DNA of 10,548 bases. Source: Methanimicrococcus sp. Lineage in GTDB: Archaea > Halobacteriota > Methanosarcinia > Methanosarcinales > Methanosarcinaceae. The stretch is taken from contig WRDC01000047.1 in NCBI GenBank assembly GCA_009783635.1, forward strand, positions 1-10,548, read 5' to 3'. Below, in pieces: positions 1 through 7,215 of this stretch. Numbering within the stretch: the first letter of the stretch is position 1; every line of letters begins with the position of its first letter. Made by a program: the position numbers and the translations under genes. A model generated the notes under the pieces. That model was not told the origin of the DNA. It saw only the letters and a program-made list of their open reading frames with translations, and searched no databases.

Positions 1-1
1 C

Positions 2-1222
2 GTTCTCGTCATCGAAGAAAATACAAGCATCGGTTCGCCTGTTCAATGCGCCGGCTTACTGAGCGCGGCAGCTCTCAGGGAAACGGACATGGAACCGGAT
101 TCTTCTTTTGTGTTAAATTCAGTCAAAGGCGCCGACGTGTATCCGCCGTCTGGGAGGCGGCTTCGAATTACCGGAAAGGAAACAAAAGCGTATGTTGTTT
201 CCCGAAAAATGTTTGACAGGCAGCTTGCGTTAAAAGCCGCGGCAGAAGGCGCCGAATATTTGATGAAGGCGCAGGCTGTCGGGCTGGAAGAGACCGTGTT
301 TGCGGATGATTTCGGCGATTTGAAATGCCGGGCTCTTAAAATCCGCCACGGCGGCGAATTGAAAACGCTGTACGCAAAAGTGATCATTGCCGCAGACGGC
401 GTCCGCAGCCGGACCGCCGGATTCGCGGGGCTTCCGCCGTGTGAAAAAGTGCTCCCGGGGATTCAGATCGAAGCGAATTATAAATCAAACGACGCGGATT
501 TTGTGGAAATTTTTGTCGGGCAGGGAGCCCCCGGTTTTTTTGCGTGGACAATCCCGGCTTCCGAAACAATTTCAAGAATCGGGCTTGCCATTGATCCGGA
601 AGCTGCCGGAAAAACAAGACGAGACGAATTGAAAGGAAATGAATTGAAAGAAAATGAATTATCAGCAGACATGGACACCGACGGGGACAGAGCGGCCGGT
701 TCCTATCTGAACCGTTTGATTCAAAATCCCGTCATCAGCGGGAGGCTGAAACCGGGATATACTGATTTTGTTGTCGGCGGCATTCCGGTCGGGCCGATGA
801 AAAAGACATATGCGGCAGGGCTGATGGTTGTCGGCGACGCGGCGGGACAATGCAAACCCGTCTCCGGCGGCGGCGTCTATACGGGCGCGGTGGCGGCCAA
901 AATCGCAGCAATTGTTGCGGCGGAAGCCATTTCTGAAAATGATTATTCCGAAAAGAAGATGGCTGAATACGAAAAACGCTGGAAGAAAGAACTCGGGCGG
1001 GAACTGGAAACCGGTATGCGCGCGCACGCGTATCGGATAAATCTGACGGATAAAGAGACGGACGAGTTGTTTGACGAATTGAATGACCCTGAAATTTTAG
1101 AGATGATAACGGAATACGGTGACATGGACCATCCTTCCGTTTTGATTCGGAAACTCATGCTTTCCAAGCATTCCTTGAAAATGATGAAACTGTTCGGGAC
1201 TTTTGTAAAAACGATTTTTTAA
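2..1222 (+). CDS. Geranylgeranyl reductase family protein (archaeal lipid saturation), 5' end outside window
   Basis: The frame is open from base 2, so the first ATG inside the window (89) is internal; 406 codons are visible and about 25-30 N-terminal residues, including the GxGxxG Rossmann loop, lie upstream. The visible start VLVIEE is the end of the second FAD-binding strand, followed by the family's SPVQCAG cysteine segment, the SRKMFDRQLA helix, AADGVRS, the substrate-pocket motif FAWTIP (family YxWxFP) and the FAD motif VVGDAAGQCKPVSGGG. Members reduce the double bonds of geranylgeranyl chains in archaeal membrane lipids, typically on digeranylgeranylglycerophospholipid, using FAD. A hydrophilic insert made of ELKGN/ELKEN units lies between substrate motif and GD motif. 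The 3' end (962-1222) is duplicated at 2744-3003. The paralogue within the family (lipid, chlorophyll or menaquinone type) is not certain, but the archaeal setting favours lipids. Confidence 0.9.
   Translation, partial: VLVIEENTSIGSPVQCAGLLSAAALRETDMEPDSSFVLNSVKGADVYPPSGRRLRITGKETKAYVVSRKMFDRQLALKAAAEGAEYLMKAQAVGLEETVFADDFGDLKCRALKIRHGGELKTLYAKVIIAADGVRSRTAGFAGLPPCEKVLPGIQIEANYKSNDADFVEIFVGQGAPGFFAWTIPASETISRIGLAIDPEAAGKTRRDELKGNELKENELSADMDTDGDRAAGSYLNRLIQNPVISGRLKPGYTDFVVGGIPVGPMKKTYAAGLMVVGDAAGQCKPVSGGGVYTGAVAAKIAAIVAAEAISENDYSEKKMAEYEKRWKKELGRELETGMRAHAYRINLTDKETDELFDELNDPEILEMITEYGDMDHPSVLIRKLMLSKHSLKMMKLFGTFVKTIF
626..660 (+). repeat. 15-bp in-frame microsatellite in the reductase gene
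   Basis: Two 15-bp units differing by one base (starting GAATTGAAAG) and a partial third encode ELKGN, ELKEN, ELS. They make a charged surface insert just after the GLAI strand. Being a multiple of three, unit gain or loss keeps the frame. Confidence 0.75.
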
Positions 1223-1248
1223 TTATATGAAACGGGTAATGCGGAGGA

Positions 1249-1275
1249 ATAAAAAGACTTTTTGAATTTTTTGTA
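1249..1275 (+). terminator. Candidate U-tract terminator of the reductase gene
   Basis: About 30 bp past the reductase stop, a short A5/T5 self-complementary stretch is followed by T5 and T6 runs. Archaeal RNA polymerase stops on such U tracts. The hairpin is weak, so this is only a candidate. Confidence 0.35.
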
Positions 1276-1335
1276 TATTCATTTTCGGCCATCTGAGAAA
1301 TTATGAGTGCCATTACCTTCGGCTATTTTACTGTT

Positions 1336-2499
1336 TTACAAATCGCCTTTCTGATTTTCCCCAAAATTATCTTTTTTATTCTCCTGTTGCAATCGAAAAA
1401 TCTCTTTTTGTCGTTCAATTTCACAACGCAATTCTTCTTCGGTTGGCAGATATTCCATATATTTTGTCGCAAAAAGTTGCCGATTTTCATTTAAAACAGA
1501 ATATTGGGCAATCGTTTTATCCGTTTCAGTACAAAGCAAAATACCAATGGTCGGGTTGTCATCTTCCCTTCGTTTCAGATCATCGTACATTCTAACGTAC
1601 ATATCTAATTGCCCAATATCTTGATGCGTCATTTTATTCGTTTTCAGTTCCAAAATAACAAAACACCTTAAAATATAATTATAAAACACGAGATCAATAT
1701 AGAAGTCCTGCGTTTCCGTTCTTACAAGTTGCTGCCGCTCAACAAAGGCAAAGCCCTTTCCGAGTTCAAGCAAAAATTTCTGCATTTCATCAATTATCGC
1801 CTGTTCAAGTTCCGTTTCCGTATAACCTTTATTATCAAGAAGTCCGAGAAATTCCAAAACAGAGGGGTTTTTGATAAATTCCTGCTTATCCTTCTGAAAT
1901 TCTTTCGTTTTTTCCTGCATTTCCGCCACGATAGGTTCTTTATTTTGTGAAGATAAAAGCCGCTGATAATACAAAGTTGATATATTTCTGTCAAGCGTGC
2001 GGGTACTCCACATATTTTCAGCAGTTTCCTTAATGTAATATGCTCTTGCGTCAGGGTTTGAAACGCGCATTATTCTCTGTATTTGTGTCCAATTCAACTG
2101 CGACAGGTATTGTGCCGATTCTGCACTTTTAAATTGTGCGAACGATGCTCGCATAATTGTACTTTCTTGTTTTTCATCACTTTGATATTGTGCGAGCGGT
2201 GCTCGCACAATCTTATTTTCCGGGAACATTTGATAGAATTGCCGAAACTGCCAAATGCTCCGTTCCGAAAAACCTTTGCCAAATTCAGCGGTAAGTTCCT
2301 TCGAGAGCGTTTTTACAACATAAGAACCGTATTCGGCGCGTTTTTTTCCCTGCTGTTCTTCTTCAACCAGCCGTTTGCCAATGAGCCAATATGCCTCAAC
2401 CATAGCGGAATTAACAACAGAATATGCTCTCTGACGCGCCAATGCAAGTATTTGCTTTATATCTGCAATATATGTTCCCTGTTGTGATATTGCGTCCAT
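1336..2499 (-). CDS. YhcG/DUF1016 family PD-(D/E)XK nuclease
   Basis: A 387-residue protein with the two-part build of the YhcG/DUF1016 family. The N-terminal DUF1016_N domain covers about 1-180 (GKGFSERSIWQFRQFY, then LNWTQIQRI and ENMWSTRTLDRNI, matching the family's W-S-x-R signature). The C-terminal PD-(D/E)XK nuclease domain covers about 205-350: acidic helix near E231-E237, D269 in FYIDL, E284-x-K286 in LELK, and Q297xxxY301, so the active site looks intact. Such proteins are common accessory genes near restriction and defence loci; the exact substrate is unsettled. The ATG at 2499 is preceded by AAGGGG eight bases upstream, supporting this start. The gene is more AT-rich than the reductase, points against it, and sits in the spacer between reductase and a degraded helicase start, suggesting acquisition. 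A palindromic repeat pair lies inside codons ~95-124. Confidence 0.87.
   Translation of the reverse strand: MDAISQQGTYIADIKQILALARQRAYSVVNSAMVEAYWLIGKRLVEEEQQGKKRAEYGSYVVKTLSKELTAEFGKGFSERSIWQFRQFYQMFPENKIVRAPLAQYQSDEKQESTIMRASFAQFKSAESAQYLSQLNWTQIQRIMRVSNPDARAYYIKETAENMWSTRTLDRNISTLYYQRLLSSQNKEPIVAEMQEKTKEFQKDKQEFIKNPSVLEFLGLLDNKGYTETELEQAIIDEMQKFLLELGKGFAFVERQQLVRTETQDFYIDLVFYNYILRCFVILELKTNKMTHQDIGQLDMYVRMYDDLKRREDDNPTIGILLCTETDKTIAQYSVLNENRQLFATKYMEYLPTEEELRCEIERQKEIFRLQQENKKDNFGENQKGDL
2133..2211. repeat. Two palindromic elements inside the DUF1016 reading frame
   Basis: At 2187-2211 an 11-bp perfect inverted repeat (ATTGTGCGAGC, GGT, then its complement) and at 2133-2157 a decayed copy with 9 of 11 pairs. 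Their spacing is 54 bp, so both fall in the same frame and encode the similar peptides RAPLAQY and RASFAQF. A shorter, weaker match (SAQY) follows at about 2109-2128. They lie in the linker between QFYQMFP and LNW, where the family appears to tolerate insertions. Confidence 0.75.
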
Positions 2500-2578
2500 A
2501 TTTTATGCCCCTTCTTATTTTCCGGCTTTATTTTCTCCGGCTTCTTCTCAGTTTGACAAAAGTGCTCGATGGATTTCG

Positions 2579-2589
2579 TTTATAATAAT
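2579..2589 (-). promoter_or_regulatory. Possible TATA box of the DUF1016 gene
   Basis: On the minus strand ATTATTATAAA lies about 80 bp ahead of the start codon, giving a leader of roughly 55 nt. The leader carries a near-duplicate AGCCGGA...AAATAA pair (2514-2541) and the AAGGGG ribosome site (2508-2513). Only moderately convincing. Confidence 0.35.
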
Positions 2590-2611
2590 CCTTTTGAATT
2601 TTATCAAAACG

Positions 2612-2743
2612 AAAAATATTTAAACTCCTTCCTATTCCGACGTCTGATGTTGTGAATTCTTTTCGCTGAAAAAAAAGACCCATGTTGATGGTCATTGCCG
2701 ATAAAAAGCGCAAGCTTCTTTGGGTCGGAGAAACGGAACTCAG
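2612..2743 (+). pseudogene. Degraded copy of the helicase promoter and first codons
   Basis: Bases 2612-2629 repeat the 18-bp TATA region of the helicase gene (3985-4002) exactly. The following ATG TTG at 2647 matches the helicase start, but the third codon TGG has become TGA. After a deletion of a few bases, 2682-2743 encode LMVIADKKRKLLWVGETEL, against VMVIADKKREPLLVGELEL in the intact helicase, with about four of five bases identical. The copy stops there and continues directly into the reductase 3' copy. It cannot make a helicase and is a remnant. Confidence 0.85.
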
Positions 2744-3003
2744 GGCCGAATATGAAAAACGCCGGAAAAAGGAACTTTACCGTGAACCGGAAATCGGCAT
2801 GTGTGCTCACATGTATCGGATAAATCTGATGGAAAAGAGATGGACGAGTTTTTGACGAATTGAATGACCCTGAAATTTTAGAGATGATAACGGAATACGG
2901 CGACATGGACCATCCTTCCGTTCTGATTCGGAAACTCATGCTTTCCAAACATTCTTTGAAAATGATGAAACTGTTCGGGACTTTTATGAAAACGCTTCTT
3001 TGA
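2744..3003 (+). pseudogene. Truncated copy of the reductase 3' end
   Basis: This stretch repeats bases 962-1222 of the reductase gene, from AEYEKR to the stop codon. It is joined in frame to the helicase fragment, but two single-base deletions (around 2830-2855) create a TGA at 2853. The last ~147 bases show only nine differences from the parent, whereas the preceding ~110 are near 78% identical. No start or domain of its own is present, so it is a pseudogene fragment. Confidence 0.88.
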
Positions 3004-3043
3004 TGTAGGATGGGACAAAAGAAAAGACATGAGTAAACACATC

Positions 3044-3055
3044 AAAAAAAATTAA
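3044..3055 (-). terminator. U8 tract after the HNH gene
   Basis: On the minus strand an eight-T run (3051 down to 3044) begins five bases past the HNH stop codon. This fits archaeal U-tract termination and would keep HNH transcription from running against the pseudogene. No strong hairpin is seen. Confidence 0.45.
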
Positions 3056-3907
3056 TTAGATGTGATGTTGGGAATGCATCTCCTTTAACTGTTTTCTTTT
3101 GAATAATTCTTCATCGGTTCCGTGATGAACAATTCTGTGACATGTTGCACAAAGACATATCATTTCAAAGGGACTATCTATGCGCGTTTTAGATAATTCA
3201 CCATTGTGATGTGCTTCAGCATATAGTCCACCATTCTTTTTTTGGAACCCGGGACATCCGCATATCTGACAGACATATCCGAAACGTTCTTTTACCAATT
3301 TTGCAAATGAAGGATTTCTTGAAAGCGTTTTTCCCCAGTTCATCCTGTATCCAATTGGTTGATTTACCATATCTTCAGAGATTTTGTTTAAAATTTCTAA
3401 AGCTTCTGCCGGAGTTCTGGGTGTTCCATATTTCCGCCGTATTTCTTCATGTGTTTTTATTTCCTCTTTATCCATTAAAATTTCAGCTTCAGAATTAGTA
3501 AATGACAAAATGTATCCTTTGTCTATTTTCACGAATTTGGCTCTAGGCATATCTTCAGCGTCATCGAAATAACGGTAAAATAGATCGAATTCTTTCGCCA
3601 GTTCGATTAACCAGAATACTCTTGTACGTCCATGATCTGTTGATTCTCTAATTATGTAGGCGGAATATTCCGTTTCATTGTAAAACAGAGAGAAATACTT
3701 CTTCTCTCCATGTTTTAAGTTTTCAACGTCAAAAAAACTTCTAATCCCTATGGGGATACTGGAGCCGCGATAACGGAAAAACGATTTATCTGTTTCTTTT
3801 ATTGCTGTTTTGCTGTCTATGATTTCCCATGAATGGTCTTTGAATGATTCTTCATCATTCATGAAGAGACCAGAGTTGTCGTCACAAAAATCTTCCCAAT
3901 CATCCAT
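3056..3907 (-). CDS. HNH endonuclease with uncharacterised N-terminal region
   Basis: A 283-residue protein. The C-terminal 75 residues are an HNH nuclease of the zinc-bound type: C213xxC216, the AEAHH metal-site segment (H233/H234), C253xxC256H257 and H261/H262. The four cysteines should hold a structural zinc and the histidines the catalytic metal. The position usually filled by Asn in the HNH core (four residues before the Leu of LCxxC) is E248 here. The N-terminal ~110 residues (SIPIGIRSFFD, GEKKYFSLFY, RTRVFW) resemble the region found ahead of HNH domains in putative restriction-type endonucleases; a precise family cannot be named. The gene is AT-rich, alone, divergent from the helicase, and without a clear Shine-Dalgarno; a TATA-like TCTATAATTA (about 3925-3934) suggests a leaderless transcript. 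Probably an accessory, defence-type nuclease. Confidence 0.83.
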   Translation of the reverse strand: MDDWEDFCDDNSGLFMNDEESFKDHSWEIIDSKTAIKETDKSFFRYRGSSIPIGIRSFFDVENLKHGEKKYFSLFYNETEYSAYIIRESTDHGRTRVFWLIELAKEFDLFYRYFDDAEDMPRAKFVKIDKGYILSFTNSEAEILMDKEEIKTHEEIRRKYGTPRTPAEALEILNKISEDMVNQPIGYRMNWGKTLSRNPSFAKLVKERFGYVCQICGCPGFQKKNGGLYAEAHHNGELSKTRIDSPFEMICLCATCHRIVHHGTDEELFKRKQLKEMHSQHHI

Positions 3908-3984
3908 AATGTTTATAAATTCGTTAATTATAGAAATGTTTGTCGATTAAGGAGTGGACGGAACATCTCCGTGACCTCAGATAT

Positions 3985-4002
3985 AAAAATATTTAAACTC
4001 CT
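3985..4002 (+). promoter_or_regulatory. TATA promoter of the helicase gene, leaderless
   Basis: AAATATTTAAAC is centred about 27 bp before the ATG at 4021, which places the transcription start at or next to the start codon; no ribosome-binding site is present. The same 18 bases occur at 2612-2629 in the duplicated remnant. Confidence 0.6.
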
Positions 4003-4020
4003 CTCCCGTTTTGATATCTA

Positions 4021-6510
4021 ATGTTGTGGATTCTCTTCGCCTGGAAAGGAAAAAGTTTCACGGTGATGGTCATCGCCGATAAAAAACGCGAACCTCTGTT
4101 GGTCGGAGAGCTTGAACTCAAGATGAATACGGCGGGATTTCGCCCGCATAAGATCCGCGTGGTGAAAAAAGAAGGAAAAATGCTTTCCGATGAAGAATAT
4201 TACCCGACAAAAGAATTTACGGAGCTGGCCAAAAAAGCCAACCGCATTATGATATCAAGAGACATACCTGCAAAAAAGACGGAAGAGCTGACCGGTATGC
4301 TCAACGCGTATCAGCTGAAAAACGATACGGTTGACATTTGCCGCCATTGTCTGCTTCAGAAGCGGTTTAATTTTATCAACAAATCTTCCGTCAAATACGG
4401 CCGGGAAGCCATCTGCCCGGACTGCGCCAAAGACGAGCTTAAAAAAGCGCTTCGAAATTCCAAACACAATATGGGCGAAGCGACGATCGAATTTTTTGAA
4501 CGCGTTCTTGACCGGACCAAAGATTTTGACAAAACGCTTTCCATGCTGAACGCCGACCGGCTGGATGAAAGCACAACAAAATACGACACGGTTATCTCAT
4601 CCGTTGATGAAAAGAAAATGCCCGTGAAATCGCTTCGCATCCATAAACGGCTGAAAGACCTGCTTTTGAAAAAATCCAAAGACCTCATGCCCGTTCAAAC
4701 GCTGGCCGTAGAAGCTGGTCTGTTGGAAAACAAAAACTTATTGATCGTTTCCGCCACAGCCACCGGAAAAACACTGATCGGTGAAATCGGCGGCGTTGAA
4801 AATATTCTCTCCGGCCGCGGCAAAATGCTGTATCTGGTACCGCTTGTTGCGCTGGCCAATCAGAAATACGACCAATTCACGACCCGCTACAGCGAAATCG
4901 GCTTGAAAACGTCCATCCGGATCGGCGCCGAGATGATCAAAACCAAAGAAACGGCTTTCATGAAAAAAACGCTGGACTCAGACATTATTGTCGGTACTTA
5001 CGAAGGCATTGACCATCTCCTGCGCCTCGGAAATACCGACAGTTTGGGAAAAGTCGGAACGGTCGTCATTGATGAAGTTCATATGCTCACCGATGCCGAA
5101 CGCGGCCACCGCTTGGACGGATTGATTGCCCGGCTGAGATATACCATTCCCGACGCTCAATTCATTTATTTGTCGGCAACAGTCGGCAACCCGAAATATT
5201 TTTCCGAAAAACTGGATGCCGGACTTGTTCTTTACGAACACCGCCCCGTTCCGATTGAAAGGCATCTGCTTTTCGTTCAGGAACATGAAAAAACCCGGCT
5301 GATGACGCGGCTGATAGAAGACGAATACAACATGAAATCCTCCAAAGGCCACCGCGGCCAAACCATCATTTTTACAAATTCGCGCGCGAATACCCAAACT
5401 TTATCGAATGCGCTGCCGATGCCGTCCGCTTATTATCATGCCGGCCTGAACCAGCATGAAAGAAAGGATGTGGAAACAAAATTCGCGCACGGCAAAATAC
5501 CGGTTGTCGTCACGACAGCGGCGCTGGCGGCAGGCGTTGACTTTCCGGCATCGCAGGTCATCTTTGAATCATTGGCAATGGGCATTGAATGGCTGACGGT
5601 CCAGGATTTCCTGCAGATGAGCGGGCGCGCCGGCCGGCCGGATTACCACGACAGAGGCATTGTTGTTTTAATGCCCGTTCCGAAAAAATCTTACTCGGCG
5701 GGAACAAAGGAGACGGAAGAGGACATTGCGTTTGCTCTTTTAAAAGGAACGCTGATGGATGAAAATTTCGACTACAGCGAAGAGGACCAGCTGGAAGAGC
5801 TGCTGGCTTCCGTTTCGGTCACATCTTCCAAAAGCGATTTAATGAAAATCCTGTCGATAATGTTCGGGTCGGTGAATGAAAATATCATGCTTTTGAAACT
5901 GCAGAAATACAAATTTGCGGAAGTGAAAGGCAAAGAAGTCACGCAGACGGAAATCGGAAAGATTGCGGCGGCGCATTTCCTTTCGGTTTCAAAAACGTTT
6001 ATGATTACGGATTCGATCAAAGCAAACATCTCCGCCCTTCGTATTGTGACGAACTTGGAATTCTTCGCCGGCGCGACGTTCAAATACGCCGAACAAATCT
6101 CTAAAGAACTTCGGATGAACTTGCCGGCGCGCGTCTTTCAGGGCGCGTTTTTAGATATTATGTTTGACGGGACGGTTTTAAGAGAGGTCAGTCCGAAATA
6201 TCAAAAAATGCTGCTGAATTTTGCGGCGGATATGTTTGTCTGCTCTTGTAAAGAGTCGCCGTACTGCGGCTGTGCCGAGCGAAAGTTTTCTGAAAAAATT
6301 CTTCTTTACCGGATGAAAGGATTGGAACCGTCTCAAATTATCCGGCAGCTGGAAAGCGAATACGGAATCACTGCTTATATCGGTGATGTATTTTCATATC
6401 TGGAAGACGCCGTCCGAAATTTGGAAGCCGTTGAGCTGATTGCAAGGACAATGAAGAAGAACGGCTTGGCCGAAGAGGCAAAAGAACACAGACTCAAAAT
6501 CAGAGGTTGA
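4021..6510 (+). CDS. Superfamily 2 DExH-box helicase with N-terminal zinc ribbon (DUF5814-type)
   Basis: An 829-residue SF2 helicase. Order: N-terminal region 1-100; zinc ribbon C107xxC110 ... C132xxC135; Q motif around Q226 (MPVQTLAV); Walker A SATATGKT (244-251); motif Ia LVPLVALANQ (272-281); DEVH (351-354); SAT (385-387); motif IV TIIFTNSR (448-455); motif V TTAALAAGVDFP; motif VI QMSGRAGR (532-539). All ATPase motifs are intact. The layout is nearest to Ski2/Hel308-like enzymes. The C-terminal ~260 residues are not the Hel308 ratchet I would recognise and carry a second cysteine set CSC-x5-CGC (C741, C743, C749, C751); this matches the methanogen helicases labelled DUF5814. It likely unwinds nucleic acid in repair or RNA processing, but the substrate is unknown. 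The ATG at 4021 fits the TATA spacing and the copied start at 2647. It is monocistronic or leads weakly into the next gene. Confidence 0.92.
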   Translation: MLWILFAWKGKSFTVMVIADKKREPLLVGELELKMNTAGFRPHKIRVVKKEGKMLSDEEYYPTKEFTELAKKANRIMISRDIPAKKTEELTGMLNAYQLKNDTVDICRHCLLQKRFNFINKSSVKYGREAICPDCAKDELKKALRNSKHNMGEATIEFFERVLDRTKDFDKTLSMLNADRLDESTTKYDTVISSVDEKKMPVKSLRIHKRLKDLLLKKSKDLMPVQTLAVEAGLLENKNLLIVSATATGKTLIGEIGGVENILSGRGKMLYLVPLVALANQKYDQFTTRYSEIGLKTSIRIGAEMIKTKETAFMKKTLDSDIIVGTYEGIDHLLRLGNTDSLGKVGTVVIDEVHMLTDAERGHRLDGLIARLRYTIPDAQFIYLSATVGNPKYFSEKLDAGLVLYEHRPVPIERHLLFVQEHEKTRLMTRLIEDEYNMKSSKGHRGQTIIFTNSRANTQTLSNALPMPSAYYHAGLNQHERKDVETKFAHGKIPVVVTTAALAAGVDFPASQVIFESLAMGIEWLTVQDFLQMSGRAGRPDYHDRGIVVLMPVPKKSYSAGTKETEEDIAFALLKGTLMDENFDYSEEDQLEELLASVSVTSSKSDLMKILSIMFGSVNENIMLLKLQKYKFAEVKGKEVTQTEIGKIAAAHFLSVSKTFMITDSIKANISALRIVTNLEFFAGATFKYAEQISKELRMNLPARVFQGAFLDIMFDGTVLREVSPKYQKMLLNFAADMFVCSCKESPYCGCAERKFSEKILLYRMKGLEPSQIIRQLESEYGITAYIGDVFSYLEDAVRNLEAVELIARTMKKNGLAEEAKEHRLKIRG

Positions 6511-6629
6511 GATATTTATTTAATTGTCAAGGAGTTTTATGGTTTATCATTTTTTGATAATGAAATTTTAGATAATGAGTAATTGAGTAATAATGAGTAA
6601 AAATGAATCACGTTTTAGGAATGACAAAA
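6511..6629 (+). promoter_or_regulatory. Intergenic promoter region ahead of the DUF3467 gene
   Basis: GATATTTATTTAAT just after the helicase stop is a plausible TATA element. It is followed by a small TTATCA/TGATAA inverted repeat around T5 (6544-6560) and three near-copies of ATGAGTAA (6574-6600). These make in-frame start/stop overlaps such as ATG AGT AAT TGA. No other gene is visible here. Confidence 0.35.
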
Positions 6630-7028
6630 ATGAGCGGAAATAATCAGGCAGATCAAAAAAATAATGCGCCGGCGCAGGGCGGACAGCCCATCGAAATCGT
6701 TCTTGAAATCTCAAAAGAAGATGATTTTAAGAGATTTTATGCCATCGGCGCCATCGGCGTCAACAATATTTATGATTTTCGAATCAGCTTCTACAATGAT
6801 GAACCGGATCTTGGCCGCGCCAACGGCGTTCGGAAAGTTCAGAGGAAAATCGGAACGGAAGTGATTTTGTCGCCGGTTGCCGCTGCGGAATTGTCCCGCT
6901 GGCTGGACCAGAATGTAAAAGATTATGAGAAAAAGTTCGGCCCGATTAAAACACAGGGACACAGACCGCCCGAAGGAAATAAAAACATGACGGGAAGCGA
7001 TGGAAACGTTTTGGACGGCTACGCATAA
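6630..7028 (+). CDS. DUF3467-type small protein
   Basis: A small soluble protein of 132 residues if it starts at the ATG at 6630 (MSGNNQ), which has AGGA nine bases upstream. An in-frame ATG at 6603 would add nine residues but has no ribosome site. The core (IEIVLEISKEDDFKRFYAIG ... DFRISFYNDEP ... IGTEVILSPVAAAELSRWL ... YEKKFGPI) matches DUF3467: a beta-rich domain with the hallmark 'I-L-x-P-x-A-A' strand-helix and a C-terminal amphipathic helix. Function is not established for the family. The Gln/Asn-rich N-terminus and the Gly/Asn-rich tail look disordered. It lies between helicase and LSm on the same strand, separated by promoter-like AT-rich gaps, so it may be transcribed alone. Confidence 0.75.
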   Translation: MSGNNQADQKNNAPAQGGQPIEIVLEISKEDDFKRFYAIGAIGVNNIYDFRISFYNDEPDLGRANGVRKVQRKIGTEVILSPVAAAELSRWLDQNVKDYEKKFGPIKTQGHRPPEGNKNMTGSDGNVLDGYA

Positions 7029-7071
7029 CCGGACAAAATGAAGAAATGCGGAATCGGTAAACGGTGATAAA

Positions 7072-7080
7072 GATTTATAT
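7072..7080 (+). promoter_or_regulatory. TATA box of the LSm operon
   Basis: GATTTATAT lies about 140 bp ahead of the LSm start; a transcription start near 7102 would give a leader of about 115 nt, unusually long next to the leaderless genes of this window. Whether a second start lies within the T-rich stretch cannot be decided by eye. Confidence 0.5.
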
Positions 7081-7135
7081 CTCATAAATGCTTTGAATGC
7101 CGAATCTAAATGAAATTTTAAAAAAATTGAATCTT

Positions 7136-7200
7136 TTCATATTTTTTAAATGTTCATATTTTTTAAATGTTCACATTTTTCTATTTTATTTTAAGTCAAA
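7136..7200 (+). repeat. 17-bp tandem repeat and U-rich leader before LSm
   Basis: TTCATATTTTTTAAATG occurs twice, perfectly (7136-7152 and 7153-7169), and a decayed third unit follows (7170-7187). The RNA would have several U5-U6 runs. It could be a terminator of the upstream gene, a spacer, or an LSm-binding leader. Confidence 0.7.
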
Positions 7201-7215
7201 AAGAGAGGGATTATT

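Noticed and set aside
89..91. ATG at 89 as the reductase start
   Set aside because: The frame continues upstream to base 2 and encodes conserved FAD-binding and SPVQCAG residues, so the true start is outside the window.
1303..1494. Plus-strand 63-codon frame over the end of the DUF1016 gene
   Set aside because: Phe/Ile-rich complement of a coding region, without promoter or ribosome site.
2682..2855. 57-codon frame through the helicase/reductase chimera
   Set aside because: It is an in-frame join of two gene fragments, ended by a frameshift-created TGA, with no domain of its own.
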